Source: GWC2-45-44 sp041661665 (GTDB lineage Bacteria; Planctomycetota; Phycisphaerae; Sedimentisphaerales; UBA12454). From it: a stretch of 34,217 nucleotides of DNA. The notes under the pieces were generated by a model. The model was not told the DNA's origin, made no database searches, and worked only from the letters and a program-made list of their open reading frames with translations. The position numbers and the translations under genes were made by a program. The stretch spans positions 1 through 34,217 of the forward strand of contig JBAZTW010000026.1 in the NCBI GenBank assembly GCA_041661665.1, in the 5' to 3' direction. Below, piece after piece: positions 7,763 to 16,067 of the stretch (its first letter is position 1; the number at the start of each line of letters is the position of its first letter).

Positions 7763-9267
7763 AACTTGATATAACCGAAATAAGCAGCATTCTAAAAGAA
7801 GAAATCGGCAAATATAAAAATAAGCTCGATATTTCCACCGTTGGCAGAGTAGTTGAAATCGGTGACGGCATCGCCCGCATTTACGGGCTGCAATGCGCTA
7901 TGGCAGGAGAAATGCTGCTGTTTGAAAATGATGTTAAAGGAGAGGTGTTCAACCTCGAAGAAGGCTCGATAGGAGCGGTAATCTACGGCGACTACACAAA
8001 AGTCAGAGAAGGCTCGGATGTCCGTTCAACCGGAAAGCTGCTGTCGATTCCTGTCGGGTACGAGCTGCTCGGAAGAACGATTAATCCGCTTTGTGAACCG
8101 CTCGATGGCGGAACGGCAATAAAGACCGTTACGAGCAGATTAGTGGAATCAGATGCTCCGGGCATAGCGAAGCGCCAGCCTGTAAAAAAACCGCTGCAGA
8201 CGGGAATCAAAAGCATAGACGCTATGATTCCAATCGGACGCGGACAGCGTGAATTGATAATCGGCGACCGCAAAACCGGCAAAACCGCCATAGCGATAGA
8301 TACTGTTATAAACCAGCGGGACAAAGATGTTATCTGCATTTATGTAGCAATAGGTCAAAAGGAATCCACGGTAGCCGAGGTAGTGGAAACGCTGAGAAAA
8401 AATGGGGCGATGAAATATACAACCGTGATTACCGCATCCGCTTCCAGCAATGCATCTATGCAGTATATCGCACCTTATTCCGGCTGCACTCTGGCAGAGT
8501 ATTTTATGTATGAGCATCAGCGAGATGTCTTGTGCATTTATGATGATTTGAGCAAGCACGCTGTGGCATATCGCCAGCTAAGTCTCCTGCTTCGTCGTCC
8601 GCCAGGCAGAGAGGCTTATCCGGGCGATATTTTTTATCTGCACAGCCGACTGTTGGAAAGAAGCGCAAATCTGTCGGACAAACTCGGCGGCGGCTCTATC
8701 ACCGCCCTGCCGATAGTCGAAACACTCGAAGAGCAGGTCTCGGCGTATATTCCAACCAACGTGATTTCAATCACGGATGGACAGATATATCTCAAGAGAG
8801 ATTTGTTCTTGTCGGGCATAAGACCTGCGGTTGATGTCGGCACAAGCGTAAGCAGAGTCGGCGGCGACGCACAAACCGCAGCTATGAAAAAAGTTGCAGC
8901 AAAACTAAGGCTCGACCTTGCATCGTATAACGAACTGCTGAACTTCGCCAGACTCGGCACTGAACTCGATTCGGCATCACAGGCTAAACTTGACCGCGGA
9001 AGCCGAATGGTTGAGCTGCTCAAGCAGCCGCAATTTTCGCCGTTAAGCGTCGGCGAAGAGGTAATCACAATTTTGGTAGGCTTAAGCGGCCTCTTAGATG
9101 ATATGCCGGTTGCGTCTGTCGCGAAATTTACGATATCACTGATAAACCGATTGGCCAGTGAACACCGAGAATATATCGACGAAATAAACAAAACTCTAAA
9201 ATTAACAGACGACCTTTCGAACAAAATTATGGCTGCGGCAAAAGAGTTTAAGGAAGCAAATAAATAA
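7759..9267 (+). CDS. atpA: F-type ATP synthase subunit alpha
   Basis: 502 residues. Walker A is GDRKTGKT (residues 169-176), Walker B lies near VLCIYDDLSKHA, and the arginine finger is in SVSRVGGDAQ. Alpha is the non-catalytic nucleotide-binding subunit of F1. I choose ATG 7759 over ATG 7753: AGGA at 7747-7750 is 8 bases before 7759 but only 2 before 7753, and 7759 makes the ATGA overlap with atpH. Unlike the tight upstream junctions, 154 bases containing an imperfect inverted repeat separate it from atpG. Confidence 0.95.
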   Translation: MKLDITEISSILKEEIGKYKNKLDISTVGRVVEIGDGIARIYGLQCAMAGEMLLFENDVKGEVFNLEEGSIGAVIYGDYTKVREGSDVRSTGKLLSIPVGYELLGRTINPLCEPLDGGTAIKTVTSRLVESDAPGIAKRQPVKKPLQTGIKSIDAMIPIGRGQRELIIGDRKTGKTAIAIDTVINQRDKDVICIYVAIGQKESTVAEVVETLRKNGAMKYTTVITASASSNASMQYIAPYSGCTLAEYFMYEHQRDVLCIYDDLSKHAVAYRQLSLLLRRPPGREAYPGDIFYLHSRLLERSANLSDKLGGGSITALPIVETLEEQVSAYIPTNVISITDGQIYLKRDLFLSGIRPAVDVGTSVSRVGGDAQTAAMKKVAAKLRLDLASYNELLNFARLGTELDSASQAKLDRGSRMVELLKQPQFSPLSVGEEVITILVGLSGLLDDMPVASVAKFTISLINRLASEHREYIDEINKTLKLTDDLSNKIMAAAKEFKEANK

Positions 9268-9278
9268 AAAAAAGTAAT

Positions 9279-9361
9279 GAAGCAAATAAATAAGGAAGTA
9301 AGGACAGTCAACCAAAGATTTAAAGTTTCCTTGCATCCTTACATCCGTATTTCCTTGCTTC
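9279..9361. repeat. Imperfect inverted repeat element (copy 1) between atpA and atpG
   Basis: Left arm 9279-9304 and the reverse complement of right arm 9336-9361 match at 22 of 26 positions. Both arms begin GAAGCAA and end GTAAGGA. The 31-base loop starts with CAGTCAA. The arms are built of near-repeats such as AAGGAAGTAAGG, and similar units continue to both sides. A related element occurs at 12297-12380. It could be a mobile palindromic intergenic repeat or an RNA processing/stability hairpin. Confidence 0.65.
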
Positions 9362-9421
9362 CTTTTATCTATGGCTATCTTGGAATTTTTTAGTAAATAG
9401 ATTGTAATTTATAGGCAAATA

Positions 9422-10318
9422 ATGGCAGGTATAAGACAGATATTACAACGCAAAAAAGCGGCAGACAGCGTCAGGCGAATAACGCGCACGATGGAAATGA
9501 TATCTACCGCCAGGTATAAATCTTACCAAAACAAAAGAAAGGCTATCTTTGAATATCATAATGTACTGTCGCAAATCACTTATCTTTTGGTTACATCGCA
9601 GGAGCCAATCGACCATCCCCTGCTGAAGGAAAATAATTCCGGTAATTCGGCTATTCTGGCGATTAGTTCTTCACGCGGTCTGTGCGGAGCTTATAACAGC
9701 TATATAGCCGCTATGGTTGATGTTCATATCAAGGCAGCGGCTCAGGCAGGCAAAACGCTCGATGTCTACGCGACAGAAGGCAGACTTATGAGTCTGCTGA
9801 ACTACCGCCATATAACGCCAAAAAAAATATATCCCGATATTGAAAAGGCAACCGGCATCAATGAGTTCAACGACATTGCCGAGGAGTTTGTCGATCAATA
9901 TATGGAGGGTAAAATAGATTCGTTCGGCATTGTATATATGAGATACTATTCAGCGACAAGCCAGCAGGCTCAGACACTTACAATCCTGCCGCTGACCGAA
10001 CTGATAGATAACCTTACCACCCGCGCTACGGTAATCTGGCCGTGGGGTAAAATATCTTTTGAAGATTTTATCCTGTCGCCTGCCGCGTTTGAGCTGATTA
10101 AGGAGCTTGCCAGAACAATTGTGCGCTCGTCGATAGAAACCTGTTTTGTGGACGCTGCGTTAAGCGAGTATTTGGCGCGTATGGTGGCGATGCGAAACGC
10201 GACAGAAAACGCTGAAACTATGATAAAAGAATTAACAAACGACTACAATTATGCCAGACAGAGCCTGATTACAGGCGAACTGCTGGATATAGTGAGCGGA
10301 ACCGGAGCATTGCAATGA
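9422..10318 (+). CDS. atpG: F-type ATP synthase subunit gamma
   Basis: 298 residues, the central rotor shaft. The N-terminal helix shows the family block RRITRTMEMISTARYK, the middle domain contains SSRGLCGAYNS, and the C-terminal helix has MRNATENAETMIKELTNDYNYARQSLITGELLDIV. Start ATG 9422 follows AGGC at 9412-9415, a weak ribosome site. The stop overlaps the atpD start as ATGA at 10315-10318. Confidence 0.95.
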   Translation: MAGIRQILQRKKAADSVRRITRTMEMISTARYKSYQNKRKAIFEYHNVLSQITYLLVTSQEPIDHPLLKENNSGNSAILAISSSRGLCGAYNSYIAAMVDVHIKAAAQAGKTLDVYATEGRLMSLLNYRHITPKKIYPDIEKATGINEFNDIAEEFVDQYMEGKIDSFGIVYMRYYSATSQQAQTLTILPLTELIDNLTTRATVIWPWGKISFEDFILSPAAFELIKELARTIVRSSIETCFVDAALSEYLARMVAMRNATENAETMIKELTNDYNYARQSLITGELLDIVSGTGALQ

Positions 10319-11733
10319 AAAAAGGAAAACTGATTCAGGTAATAGGAAGCGTTTTCGACGCTAAATTTGAACTTCTTGATGTGCCTGCCGTGCAGAACGC
10401 GCTGGAAATTCCCCTCGGAGACGGAAAAAAACTCTGCGGAGAAGTTCAGCAGCATATGGGCGACGGAAAAATACGCGCTATTTCGCTGGGCAGCACGTTA
10501 GGCCTGCGAAGGGGGATGGATGTCTATGACACAGGCTCTCCGCTTATGGTGCCTGTCGGAAAAGAAACGCTTGGCAGAGTGATGAATCTGTTCGGCGAAC
10601 CTATTGATGAAAAAGGCGAAATCAAAACATCAGCAAAAATGCCGATTCATCGTATGCCGCCGCGGATGTCGGAACTAACTGCAAAAACGGAAATGTTTGA
10701 AACAGGCATAAAGGTAATCGACCTTCTCTGCCCGTTTGTAAGAGGCGGAAAGACAGGTTTGTTCGGCGGAGCGGGTGTCGGCAAAACAGTTATAATTCAG
10801 GAACTCATCGCCAGAATAGCAACTAAGCACGGCGGATATTCAGTGTTTGCCGGCGTTGGAGAACGAACAAGAGAGGGCAATGACCTGTGGCTCGAAATGC
10901 AGCGAACGCATATCGGAGATACCGAGGATACGGTGCTGAACCATACCTGCTTAGTATTCGGACAAATGAACGAACCGCCGGGAGCAAGACTTCGTGTAGC
11001 CCTTACGGGTATGACACAGGCTGAATACTTCTGCGAAAGCGGTGTAGGCGACACGCTTTTATTCATAGATAACATCTTCCGCTTTTCACAGGCAGGCTCG
11101 GAAGTGTCGGCTCTGTTGGGACGTATTCCATCGGCAGTGGGCTACCAGCCGACTCTGGCTACGGAAATGGGACAGTTGCAGGAACGCATTACATCGACAA
11201 AATCCGGTTCTATCACCTCGGTACAGGCCATATACGTCCCCGCTGACGACCTCACAGACCCTGCGCCGGCGACAACATTTACACACTTGGATTCATTTGT
11301 CGTGCTTAAACGTTCAATTACGCAAAAGGGTATTTACCCTGCTGTTGACCCGCTGGAAAGCACATCCAGAATTCTCGACTCGAATATCGTCGGCAGTCAA
11401 CATTATAATACCGCTCAAACTGTTCTCGAATATATCCAGAGATACAACGACCTTCAGGATATCATCGCGATTCTCGGCGTTGACGAATTAAGCAGACAAG
11501 ACCAAACTATCGTATCCAGAGCAAGAAAATTAGAGCGGTTCTTCTCGCAGCCGTTTATGGTAACTCGGCAGTTCACCGGCCTTGAGGGCAATTATGTCGA
11601 ACGAGCCGATACTATCGAAAGCTGCAAACAAATATGCGAAGGCAAATGGGACAGCCTGCCGGAAGAAGCGTTTATGTATGTAGGCACAGTCGAGGATGCA
11701 GCAAGTAAGGCGGCTGTTCTTACAGGAAAATAA
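10315..11733 (+). CDS. atpD: F-type ATP synthase subunit beta
   Basis: 472 residues, the catalytic F1 subunit. Walker A is GGAGVGKT (residues 151-158), with the catalytic GVGERTREGNDLW block about 20 residues later and Walker B in LLFIDNIFRFSQAG. The DELSEED segment, which contacts gamma and epsilon, reads DELSRQD here, a mild variation. Translation is coupled to atpG by an ATGA overlap. It is followed by a 115-base gap before atpC. Confidence 0.97.
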   Translation: MKKGKLIQVIGSVFDAKFELLDVPAVQNALEIPLGDGKKLCGEVQQHMGDGKIRAISLGSTLGLRRGMDVYDTGSPLMVPVGKETLGRVMNLFGEPIDEKGEIKTSAKMPIHRMPPRMSELTAKTEMFETGIKVIDLLCPFVRGGKTGLFGGAGVGKTVIIQELIARIATKHGGYSVFAGVGERTREGNDLWLEMQRTHIGDTEDTVLNHTCLVFGQMNEPPGARLRVALTGMTQAEYFCESGVGDTLLFIDNIFRFSQAGSEVSALLGRIPSAVGYQPTLATEMGQLQERITSTKSGSITSVQAIYVPADDLTDPAPATTFTHLDSFVVLKRSITQKGIYPAVDPLESTSRILDSNIVGSQHYNTAQTVLEYIQRYNDLQDIIAILGVDELSRQDQTIVSRARKLERFFSQPFMVTRQFTGLEGNYVERADTIESCKQICEGKWDSLPEEAFMYVGTVEDAASKAAVLTGK

Positions 11734-11848
11734 AAATAAACACAAATTCAAAATATAATTCGTACTATCCTCCGCGGGCAAGCGAAGCTGGTACAAATGA
11801 TTACAAACTGCTCGACGCGTGAGCAATAATACCAATTGGTATATCTTT

Positions 11849-12286
11849 ATGGCAGAAGCACAGAATATCTTCAGATGCGTGATTGTTTCGCCGGCGGGCA
11901 AACTGCTCGACTGTCAGTCGAGTTCGGTTGTGTTCATCGCACACGATGGAAGTATGGGCGTTTTGTATAATCACACGCCGATGCTGTGCGAACTGGGTGT
12001 CGGATTTATGGAAATTACCGTGGAACAAAAAAACGAAAACGGAAATAGCCATAAAAGAGCCCTCATTGCCGGCGGATTTGCCCTGATTAGCTCGAATCTG
12101 GTGAACATCATAGCTGACGACGCTGTCTGCGTGTGGAATACAAGCAGGGAAAAAATTGAACATCTTCTGGAAAAATCAAAAAAGAAACTCGATACCGCTG
12201 GGTTGACATCGCATCAGCAGTGGTTAGAGAACAAAAAAATCACGCTTCTTAAAGAAATGCTTGCAGCAGTAGGCAGTAAACAGTAG
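11849..12286 (+). CDS. atpC: F-type ATP synthase subunit epsilon
   Basis: 145 residues: an N-terminal beta-sandwich (FRCVIVSPAGKLLDC..., HDGSMGVLYNHTPMLCELGVG) followed by a C-terminal helical hairpin. It links the rotor to F1 and can inhibit ATP hydrolysis. I prefer ATG 11849 because it gives the usual epsilon N-terminus; the in-frame GTG at 11819 would add ten residues not typical of the family. Neither start has a clear ribosome site. It is the last gene of the operon, followed by a second inverted-repeat element. Confidence 0.9.
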   Translation: MAEAQNIFRCVIVSPAGKLLDCQSSSVVFIAHDGSMGVLYNHTPMLCELGVGFMEITVEQKNENGNSHKRALIAGGFALISSNLVNIIADDAVCVWNTSREKIEHLLEKSKKKLDTAGLTSHQQWLENKKITLLKEMLAAVGSKQ

Positions 12287-12296
12287 TCAGCTAAAT

Positions 12297-12380
12297 GAAG
12301 CAAGGATGTAAAGAAATAAAGATGTAAGGAAAACAGTCGAATCCAAGTCCTTACTTCCTGCATCTCTGCTTCTTTGCTTC
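12297..12380. repeat. Imperfect inverted repeat element (copy 2) after atpC
   Basis: Left arm 12297-12330 and right arm 12348-12380 pair imperfectly with at least one gap. As in copy 1 at 9279-9361, the arms start GAAGCAA, end GTAAGGA, and the loop carries CAGTC followed by AA. It lies between the convergent atpC and DUF456 genes, so it might also act as a bidirectional terminator. Confidence 0.6.
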
Positions 12381-12387
12381 TTTTTCT

Positions 12388-12903
12388 TTACACAAATGCC
12401 GCGATTAGAAAAACAAGCCAGATAATAACGCCCACGATGAATTTTGCGAAGGTTCCGAGTAATTGACCAACGCCGGCGCCGGTCGCGGATTTTAGAGACT
12501 TGTCAAACGCCCTGCCCGACTTTTTTTCGACAATTAGCACCACCCCGCCTGCGCCAAGAGCAGCTCCAAGCAGTGTGCCGATAACGGGGATGGGAATGAT
12601 TATTGTTCCGACGATTGCGCCGATAATCGCACCGACAATAGCCGCAGCCATAGCTTTTTTGCCGCCGCCGCCGACTTTGGCTCCGCCTGCGCCGGAAACA
12701 AATTCAATGATTTCGCCGATAACAGCCAGAACGATTGCCGCGATTATCGTATAAACGCTGAATACGCCCTTTTGCCAAACAGCAAAGAGAATAACCGTAA
12801 TAATCATCAGCCAATTGCCCGGCAGAACAAAAAAGTTCAACCCAAGCCAAATGGCATTGACGATTGTAAGCAATGTGAGCCAGAAATAAATCATAAATAG
12901 CAC
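12388..12903 (-). CDS. DUF456 family membrane protein
   Basis: 171 residues with several hydrophobic helices and glycine-rich stretches (FVSGAGGAKVGGGGKKA; GAIIGAIVGTIIIPIPVIGTLLGAALGAG), the pattern of DUF456 proteins, whose function is not established. The start is a GTG at 12903 directly after the upstream gene's TAA; an ATG at 12894 is the alternative and neither has a convincing ribosome site. It is probably co-transcribed with the beta-lactamase-like gene because the two abut. Confidence 0.8.
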   Translation of the reverse strand: MLFMIYFWLTLLTIVNAIWLGLNFFVLPGNWLMIITVILFAVWQKGVFSVYTIIAAIVLAVIGEIIEFVSGAGGAKVGGGGKKAMAAAIVGAIIGAIVGTIIIPIPVIGTLLGAALGAGGVVLIVEKKSGRAFDKSLKSATGAGVGQLLGTFAKFIVGVIIWLVFLIAAFV

Positions 12904-14100
12904 TTATTTATTTTTGAAATAAAAGTTAATCAATTCGCTTACTACCTCATCGGAAGCATTAAAACCTTCATCGCCGCCTTGATTAATACACACAAGAATT
13001 GCAAAGTCCCGGTTCGGTGCAATCCAGACATTCGCAAAGTTCATAGTATTGCTTCCACAGTGATTGAATACCGTTCCTCCGCCCCAATCTCTTTTCGTAA
13101 CAATCCAGCCGAGTGCATAATCGCCTCCAAAAGGTGGTGTTTGGATTGTTTTATATGTTTGTGGTTTCAGAAGAGCCGGCTTTTCTATCGCACCTTTGAG
13201 CTGGTCAATAACAAACTTAGACCAGTCGGCCATTGAGCAATTCACACAGCCGGCAGACGCCATTAGGAGCGGGTTGTCTATATCCATACCATTTTTGGCA
13301 ACAGGTGTACCATTAGCGTTATGTCCCCACGGCTGGTCTATTTGGCCAGATGTTCCTGTCCCGCCAAATCCTGCGGTTATCATTTTCAGAGGCTCAAAAA
13401 GCAGGTTTTTAATTTGCTCTTCCCAACTGCTGTTTGTAACTTTTTCAATAATGGCACCGGCAATAACATAACCCAGATTAGAGTAACTGAATTTTGAGCC
13501 AGGCTTATATTCCGGTTTGTCAGCGATAGCTTTTTTGACAACGGCATATCGCTGCTCCTGCAAAGAGCCTTTTTTTGACAGTTCAGGCCAATCTAAATCT
13601 GCGGTCAGACCTGCTCGATGCGACAGAAGCTGAAGCACCGTAACATTTTTCAGTTCCGGATTTATTGAAGATTCAAGTTCCGGAAAAATTTCTGCCAATG
13701 TAGATGTCCAGCTAACAGCCCCCTGTTCAACAAGCCTTCCGATAACTGATGCCGTCATCGCCTTTGTATCGGAACCAAGATGCCATTTGTCATTTAACGT
13801 TACAGGAATATCAGTACCAATTTTCCGAACTCCCACAGCACCTGCAAATTTTAAGCCTTCGCTGGTAACAACTGCTGCGCAAATAGCCGGCACTTTGTGT
13901 TTTTTGCGAATCGGCTCAAGCAACCTGATGATATTTGCATCGCCATCATTGGGGCATTCAGCGTAGGCAGAATCGGGAATCTGAGAGACAGTATGACTTT
14001 GGACGTATTTATTAGCAGCAAAAAGGAGAATACCTGCCACAGTAATAACAGTTACAACTATCCCCGCCAGAAACCCGAAAATAAACCATTTAAGCTTCAT
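12904..14100 (-). CDS. Serine beta-lactamase-fold protein (PF00144-type: class C/esterase/D-peptidase)
   Basis: 398 residues. A membrane anchor or uncleaved signal occupies residues 5-30, so the enzyme faces the periplasm. Catalytic motifs are present in order: SxxK as Ser110-Asp-Thr-Lys113, YxN as Tyr206-Ser-Asn208, and a third motif His347-Cys-Gly349 in place of KTG. HxG is common in PF00144 esterases and D-aminopeptidases rather than true class C lactamases. The substrate (peptidoglycan stem, ester or beta-lactam) cannot be told from sequence. AAGGG just before the ATG serves as ribosome site. It is divergent from the acetolactate decarboxylase gene and abuts the DUF456 gene. Confidence 0.88.
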   Translation of the reverse strand: MKLKWFIFGFLAGIVVTVITVAGILLFAANKYVQSHTVSQIPDSAYAECPNDGDANIIRLLEPIRKKHKVPAICAAVVTSEGLKFAGAVGVRKIGTDIPVTLNDKWHLGSDTKAMTASVIGRLVEQGAVSWTSTLAEIFPELESSINPELKNVTVLQLLSHRAGLTADLDWPELSKKGSLQEQRYAVVKKAIADKPEYKPGSKFSYSNLGYVIAGAIIEKVTNSSWEEQIKNLLFEPLKMITAGFGGTGTSGQIDQPWGHNANGTPVAKNGMDIDNPLLMASAGCVNCSMADWSKFVIDQLKGAIEKPALLKPQTYKTIQTPPFGGDYALGWIVTKRDWGGGTVFNHCGSNTMNFANVWIAPNRDFAILVCINQGGDEGFNASDEVVSELINFYFKNK

Positions 14101-14108
14101 TTAACCCT

Positions 14109-14137
14109 TTCAAATAGGCAATTATTTTTTATATAAT
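14109..14137 (+). promoter_or_regulatory. Candidate sigma-70-type promoter for the acetolactate decarboxylase gene
   Basis: TTCAAA (14109-14114) and TATAAT (14132-14137) are separated by 17 bases in the 140-base divergent intergenic region, which would give a leader of about 97 bases. The region is A/T-rich, so the match may be fortuitous. Confidence 0.3.
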
Positions 14138-14240
14138 ATCCGAAGTGCATATCTTTTGCAATACGAGGGTTATAGTGATATTCATCATTGCTTTATTCTG
14201 AAAAACAGGTAGATTTTTAGTTATTATCTTTGGAGCATAT

Positions 14241-15011
14241 ATGAAACAATTATTAGTTTTCGCTGTTATCGCACTGTTATTCTGCGGCGGGTGTCTGCCT
14301 GCCGGGAGAAATCAAATTACCCAAACATCGACTATCGATGCCCTGCTGGCGGGAGTTTATGATGGGAAAATGACCTGTGGGGAATTATTAAAATACGGCG
14401 ACTTCGGCATCGGAACATTCGCTCGGCTCGACGGAGAAATGATTGTCTACCATGGTAAAGTCTATCAGATTAAATCCGATGGCAAAGTTTATCTGCCAAA
14501 TACCGCAGCCAAAACGCCATTTGCGACAGTTTGCAGTTTTAAGCTTGATACGGAATTTCCGATAAAGTCAGCGGACTATAAAACCGTTCAGTCAATCATT
14601 GATGAAAAAAATCCAAATCAGAATTTATTTACCGCTGTTGAAATTGTCGGGAAGTTTAAATATATGAAGGTTCGCAGCGTACCTGCCCAGAACAAACCCT
14701 ATCCACCATTAGCACAGGCCGCGGAAAAACAATCCGTATTTGAAATGAATGATGTTTCGGGCGTAATCGTCGGCTTTAGGTCGCCTCAATTCGCCAGGGG
14801 TGTGAATGTGCCGGGCTGCCATTTTCACTTTTTGAGCGACGACCGCACACAGGGTGGACATATTCTCGATTTTGAAATTACTGAAGGATTATGCAAAGTC
14901 GATTCATGCAATAAATTTCTGCTGATACTGCCTCAGGATGATTCGCTGAAAGATATTGACCTGTCGGGCGATAAATCCGCCGAGCTGCATAAGGTTGAAC
15001 AAAACAACTGA
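14241..15011 (+). CDS. budA: Alpha-acetolactate decarboxylase, exported and possibly a lipoprotein
   Basis: 256 residues. The enzyme converts 2-acetolactate to acetoin. Zinc ligands are visible in GCHFHFLSDD...GGHILDF as His194, His196 and His207; Arg145 (MKVRSV) and Glu253 near the C-terminus occupy the other active-site positions I recall from the Brevibacillus enzyme. The N-terminus MKQLLVFAVIALLFCGGC is a signal peptide ending in a lipobox-like GGC, so the protein is probably exported and may be lipid-anchored, whereas many homologues are cytoplasmic. TGGAG (14231-14235) is 5 bases before the ATG. No acetolactate synthase gene lies nearby. The symbol is given by family. Confidence 0.88.
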   Translation: MKQLLVFAVIALLFCGGCLPAGRNQITQTSTIDALLAGVYDGKMTCGELLKYGDFGIGTFARLDGEMIVYHGKVYQIKSDGKVYLPNTAAKTPFATVCSFKLDTEFPIKSADYKTVQSIIDEKNPNQNLFTAVEIVGKFKYMKVRSVPAQNKPYPPLAQAAEKQSVFEMNDVSGVIVGFRSPQFARGVNVPGCHFHFLSDDRTQGGHILDFEITEGLCKVDSCNKFLLILPQDDSLKDIDLSGDKSAELHKVEQNN

Positions 15012-15037
15012 CAGGCTTCTTTTGTCGGGGCTTTTTT
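15008..15037 (+). terminator. Terminator-like hairpin after the acetolactate decarboxylase gene
   Basis: CTGACA (15008-15013) can pair with TGTCGG (15023-15028, one wobble), followed by GGC and six T. The stem overlaps the stop codon. Confidence 0.45.
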
Positions 15038-15048
15038 ATAAATTAAAA

Positions 15049-15092
15049 CTACTAAAATGTAGCACAAATTATATATATTTACATTTTTGTAG
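15049..15092 (+). promoter_or_regulatory. Paired enhancer-like sites upstream of the porin-amtB-glnK operon
   Basis: Two 14-bp palindrome-like sites, CTACTAAAATGTAG (15049-15062) and TTACATTTTTGTAG (15079-15092), have centres exactly 30 bp apart. They sit at about -154 and -124 from the start predicted by the downstream sigma-54 promoter. The same motif and spacing recur before amtB2 and glnN. They are proposed binding sites for a sigma-54 activator; the protein is not in this window. Confidence 0.7.
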
Positions 15093-15182
15093 TTAATTTC
15101 AATACACTACTTATCCGCATTACATCACCTAACTATCTGCAATTACAGCACTTGCATCTCACTTTTCTCCCTTAAAAATTAT

Positions 15183-15197
15183 TGGCACAACGATTGC
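15183..15197 (+). promoter_or_regulatory. Sigma-54 promoter for porin-amtB1-glnK1
   Basis: TGGCAC (15183-15188), 5 bases, then TTGC (15194-15197) matches the -24/-12 consensus perfectly and is followed by T. Predicted transcription start is about 15209, 42 bases before the ATG. Confidence 0.88.
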
Positions 15198-15250
15198 TTT
15201 ATAACACATAGCGTTTTAATGTTTTACTGTTTTTTACCGGAGTCAATGAA

Positions 15251-16021
15251 ATGAGAAAGTTTGCAGTTGCAGCAGCGGCCTGTTATCTAACAACGGTATG
15301 CGTACCTGTATTTGCCGGAGATGATTTTTCGTTCAATCTCACTTCGGACTTTTACACCAAGTACATTTGGCGAGGACAGGTGATTGATAATGGCGCTGTT
15401 TTTCAACCGAGTATTGGCGTAGGTTACAAGGGATGGACTGCCAGTATCTGGGGTAATTTGAATCTGACGGATTACGGCGTTAATGACAACAGCGGCGAAT
15501 TTACTGAATACGACCTGGCGCTTGATTACAGCGGCAAATTCAGCGAAGACAGTAAAATAGGCTATTCTATTGGAACGATTCATTATCACTTTCCGAGTTT
15601 TTCCGCTATAGATACGACCGAGATTTACTGGGGATTAAATTTTGATGTGCCGCTGAGCCCTGCTATTAAAGTATATCACGGCCTTGGCAATGAAAATGGG
15701 GCTTATGTAAATTTAAGCATCGGGCATACCTATGAAAAATTTATGACCTTCAGCGAAAAATGCTACTGCAATCTGGTATGGGGCGCTTCTCTCGGCTGGG
15801 GCAATGGCACATACAACAAGGACTATTGGGGCGTTGATGAATCACGGTTGAACGATTTAGCATTCACTCTCGCCCTGCCTATATGCTTCCCGGGCGGATG
15901 GACGGTAAAACCGAGTATAAACTATGTAACGCTGGTTGACGGCACAATAAGAAGTTCAGATGTTTATGCCAAATCGAGCGACTATTTATTCACTGGTGTA
16001 AGCATTGGTAAGAGTTTTTAA
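15251..16021 (+). CDS. Outer-membrane beta-barrel protein of the TIGR02001/TorF-like (gcw_chp) type
   Basis: 256 residues with a signal peptide ending near VFA-GDDF, then alternating amphipathic beta strands. The early block LTSDFYTKYIWRGQ resembles the SDY-x-WRG opening of the TIGR02001 family of putative porins. The chain ends in SIGKSF with a terminal phenylalanine, the usual outer-membrane insertion signal. GGAG (15239-15242) lies 8 bases before the ATG. It is the first gene after a sigma-54 promoter and is followed by amtB1 (46-base gap) and glnK1. It is therefore probably made under nitrogen limitation, perhaps to admit ammonium or small nitrogen compounds. The transport role is inference; no substrate is shown by sequence. 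Confidence 0.75.
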   Translation: MRKFAVAAAACYLTTVCVPVFAGDDFSFNLTSDFYTKYIWRGQVIDNGAVFQPSIGVGYKGWTASIWGNLNLTDYGVNDNSGEFTEYDLALDYSGKFSEDSKIGYSIGTIHYHFPSFSAIDTTEIYWGLNFDVPLSPAIKVYHGLGNENGAYVNLSIGHTYEKFMTFSEKCYCNLVWGASLGWGNGTYNKDYWGVDESRLNDLAFTLALPICFPGGWTVKPSINYVTLVDGTIRSSDVYAKSSDYLFTGVSIGKSF

Positions 16022-16067
16022 AAAATTAACTTTAAATAATATTTTTTCCATTTAAGGAGCACTAAAA

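Noticed and set aside
8634..9311. Long open frame on the - strand opposite atpA
   Set aside because: It is antisense to the conserved 3' half of atpA and has no family features; it reflects codon bias of the real gene.
11819..11848. Upstream GTG start for atpC
   Set aside because: It adds ten residues atypical of epsilon subunits and has no ribosome site; ATG 11849 gives the usual N-terminus.
11804..11912. 13-bp direct repeat CAAACTGCTCGAC in the atpD-atpC gap and early atpC
   Set aside because: Two copies of this length are expected by chance in a 34-kb window; no other structure supports a duplication.
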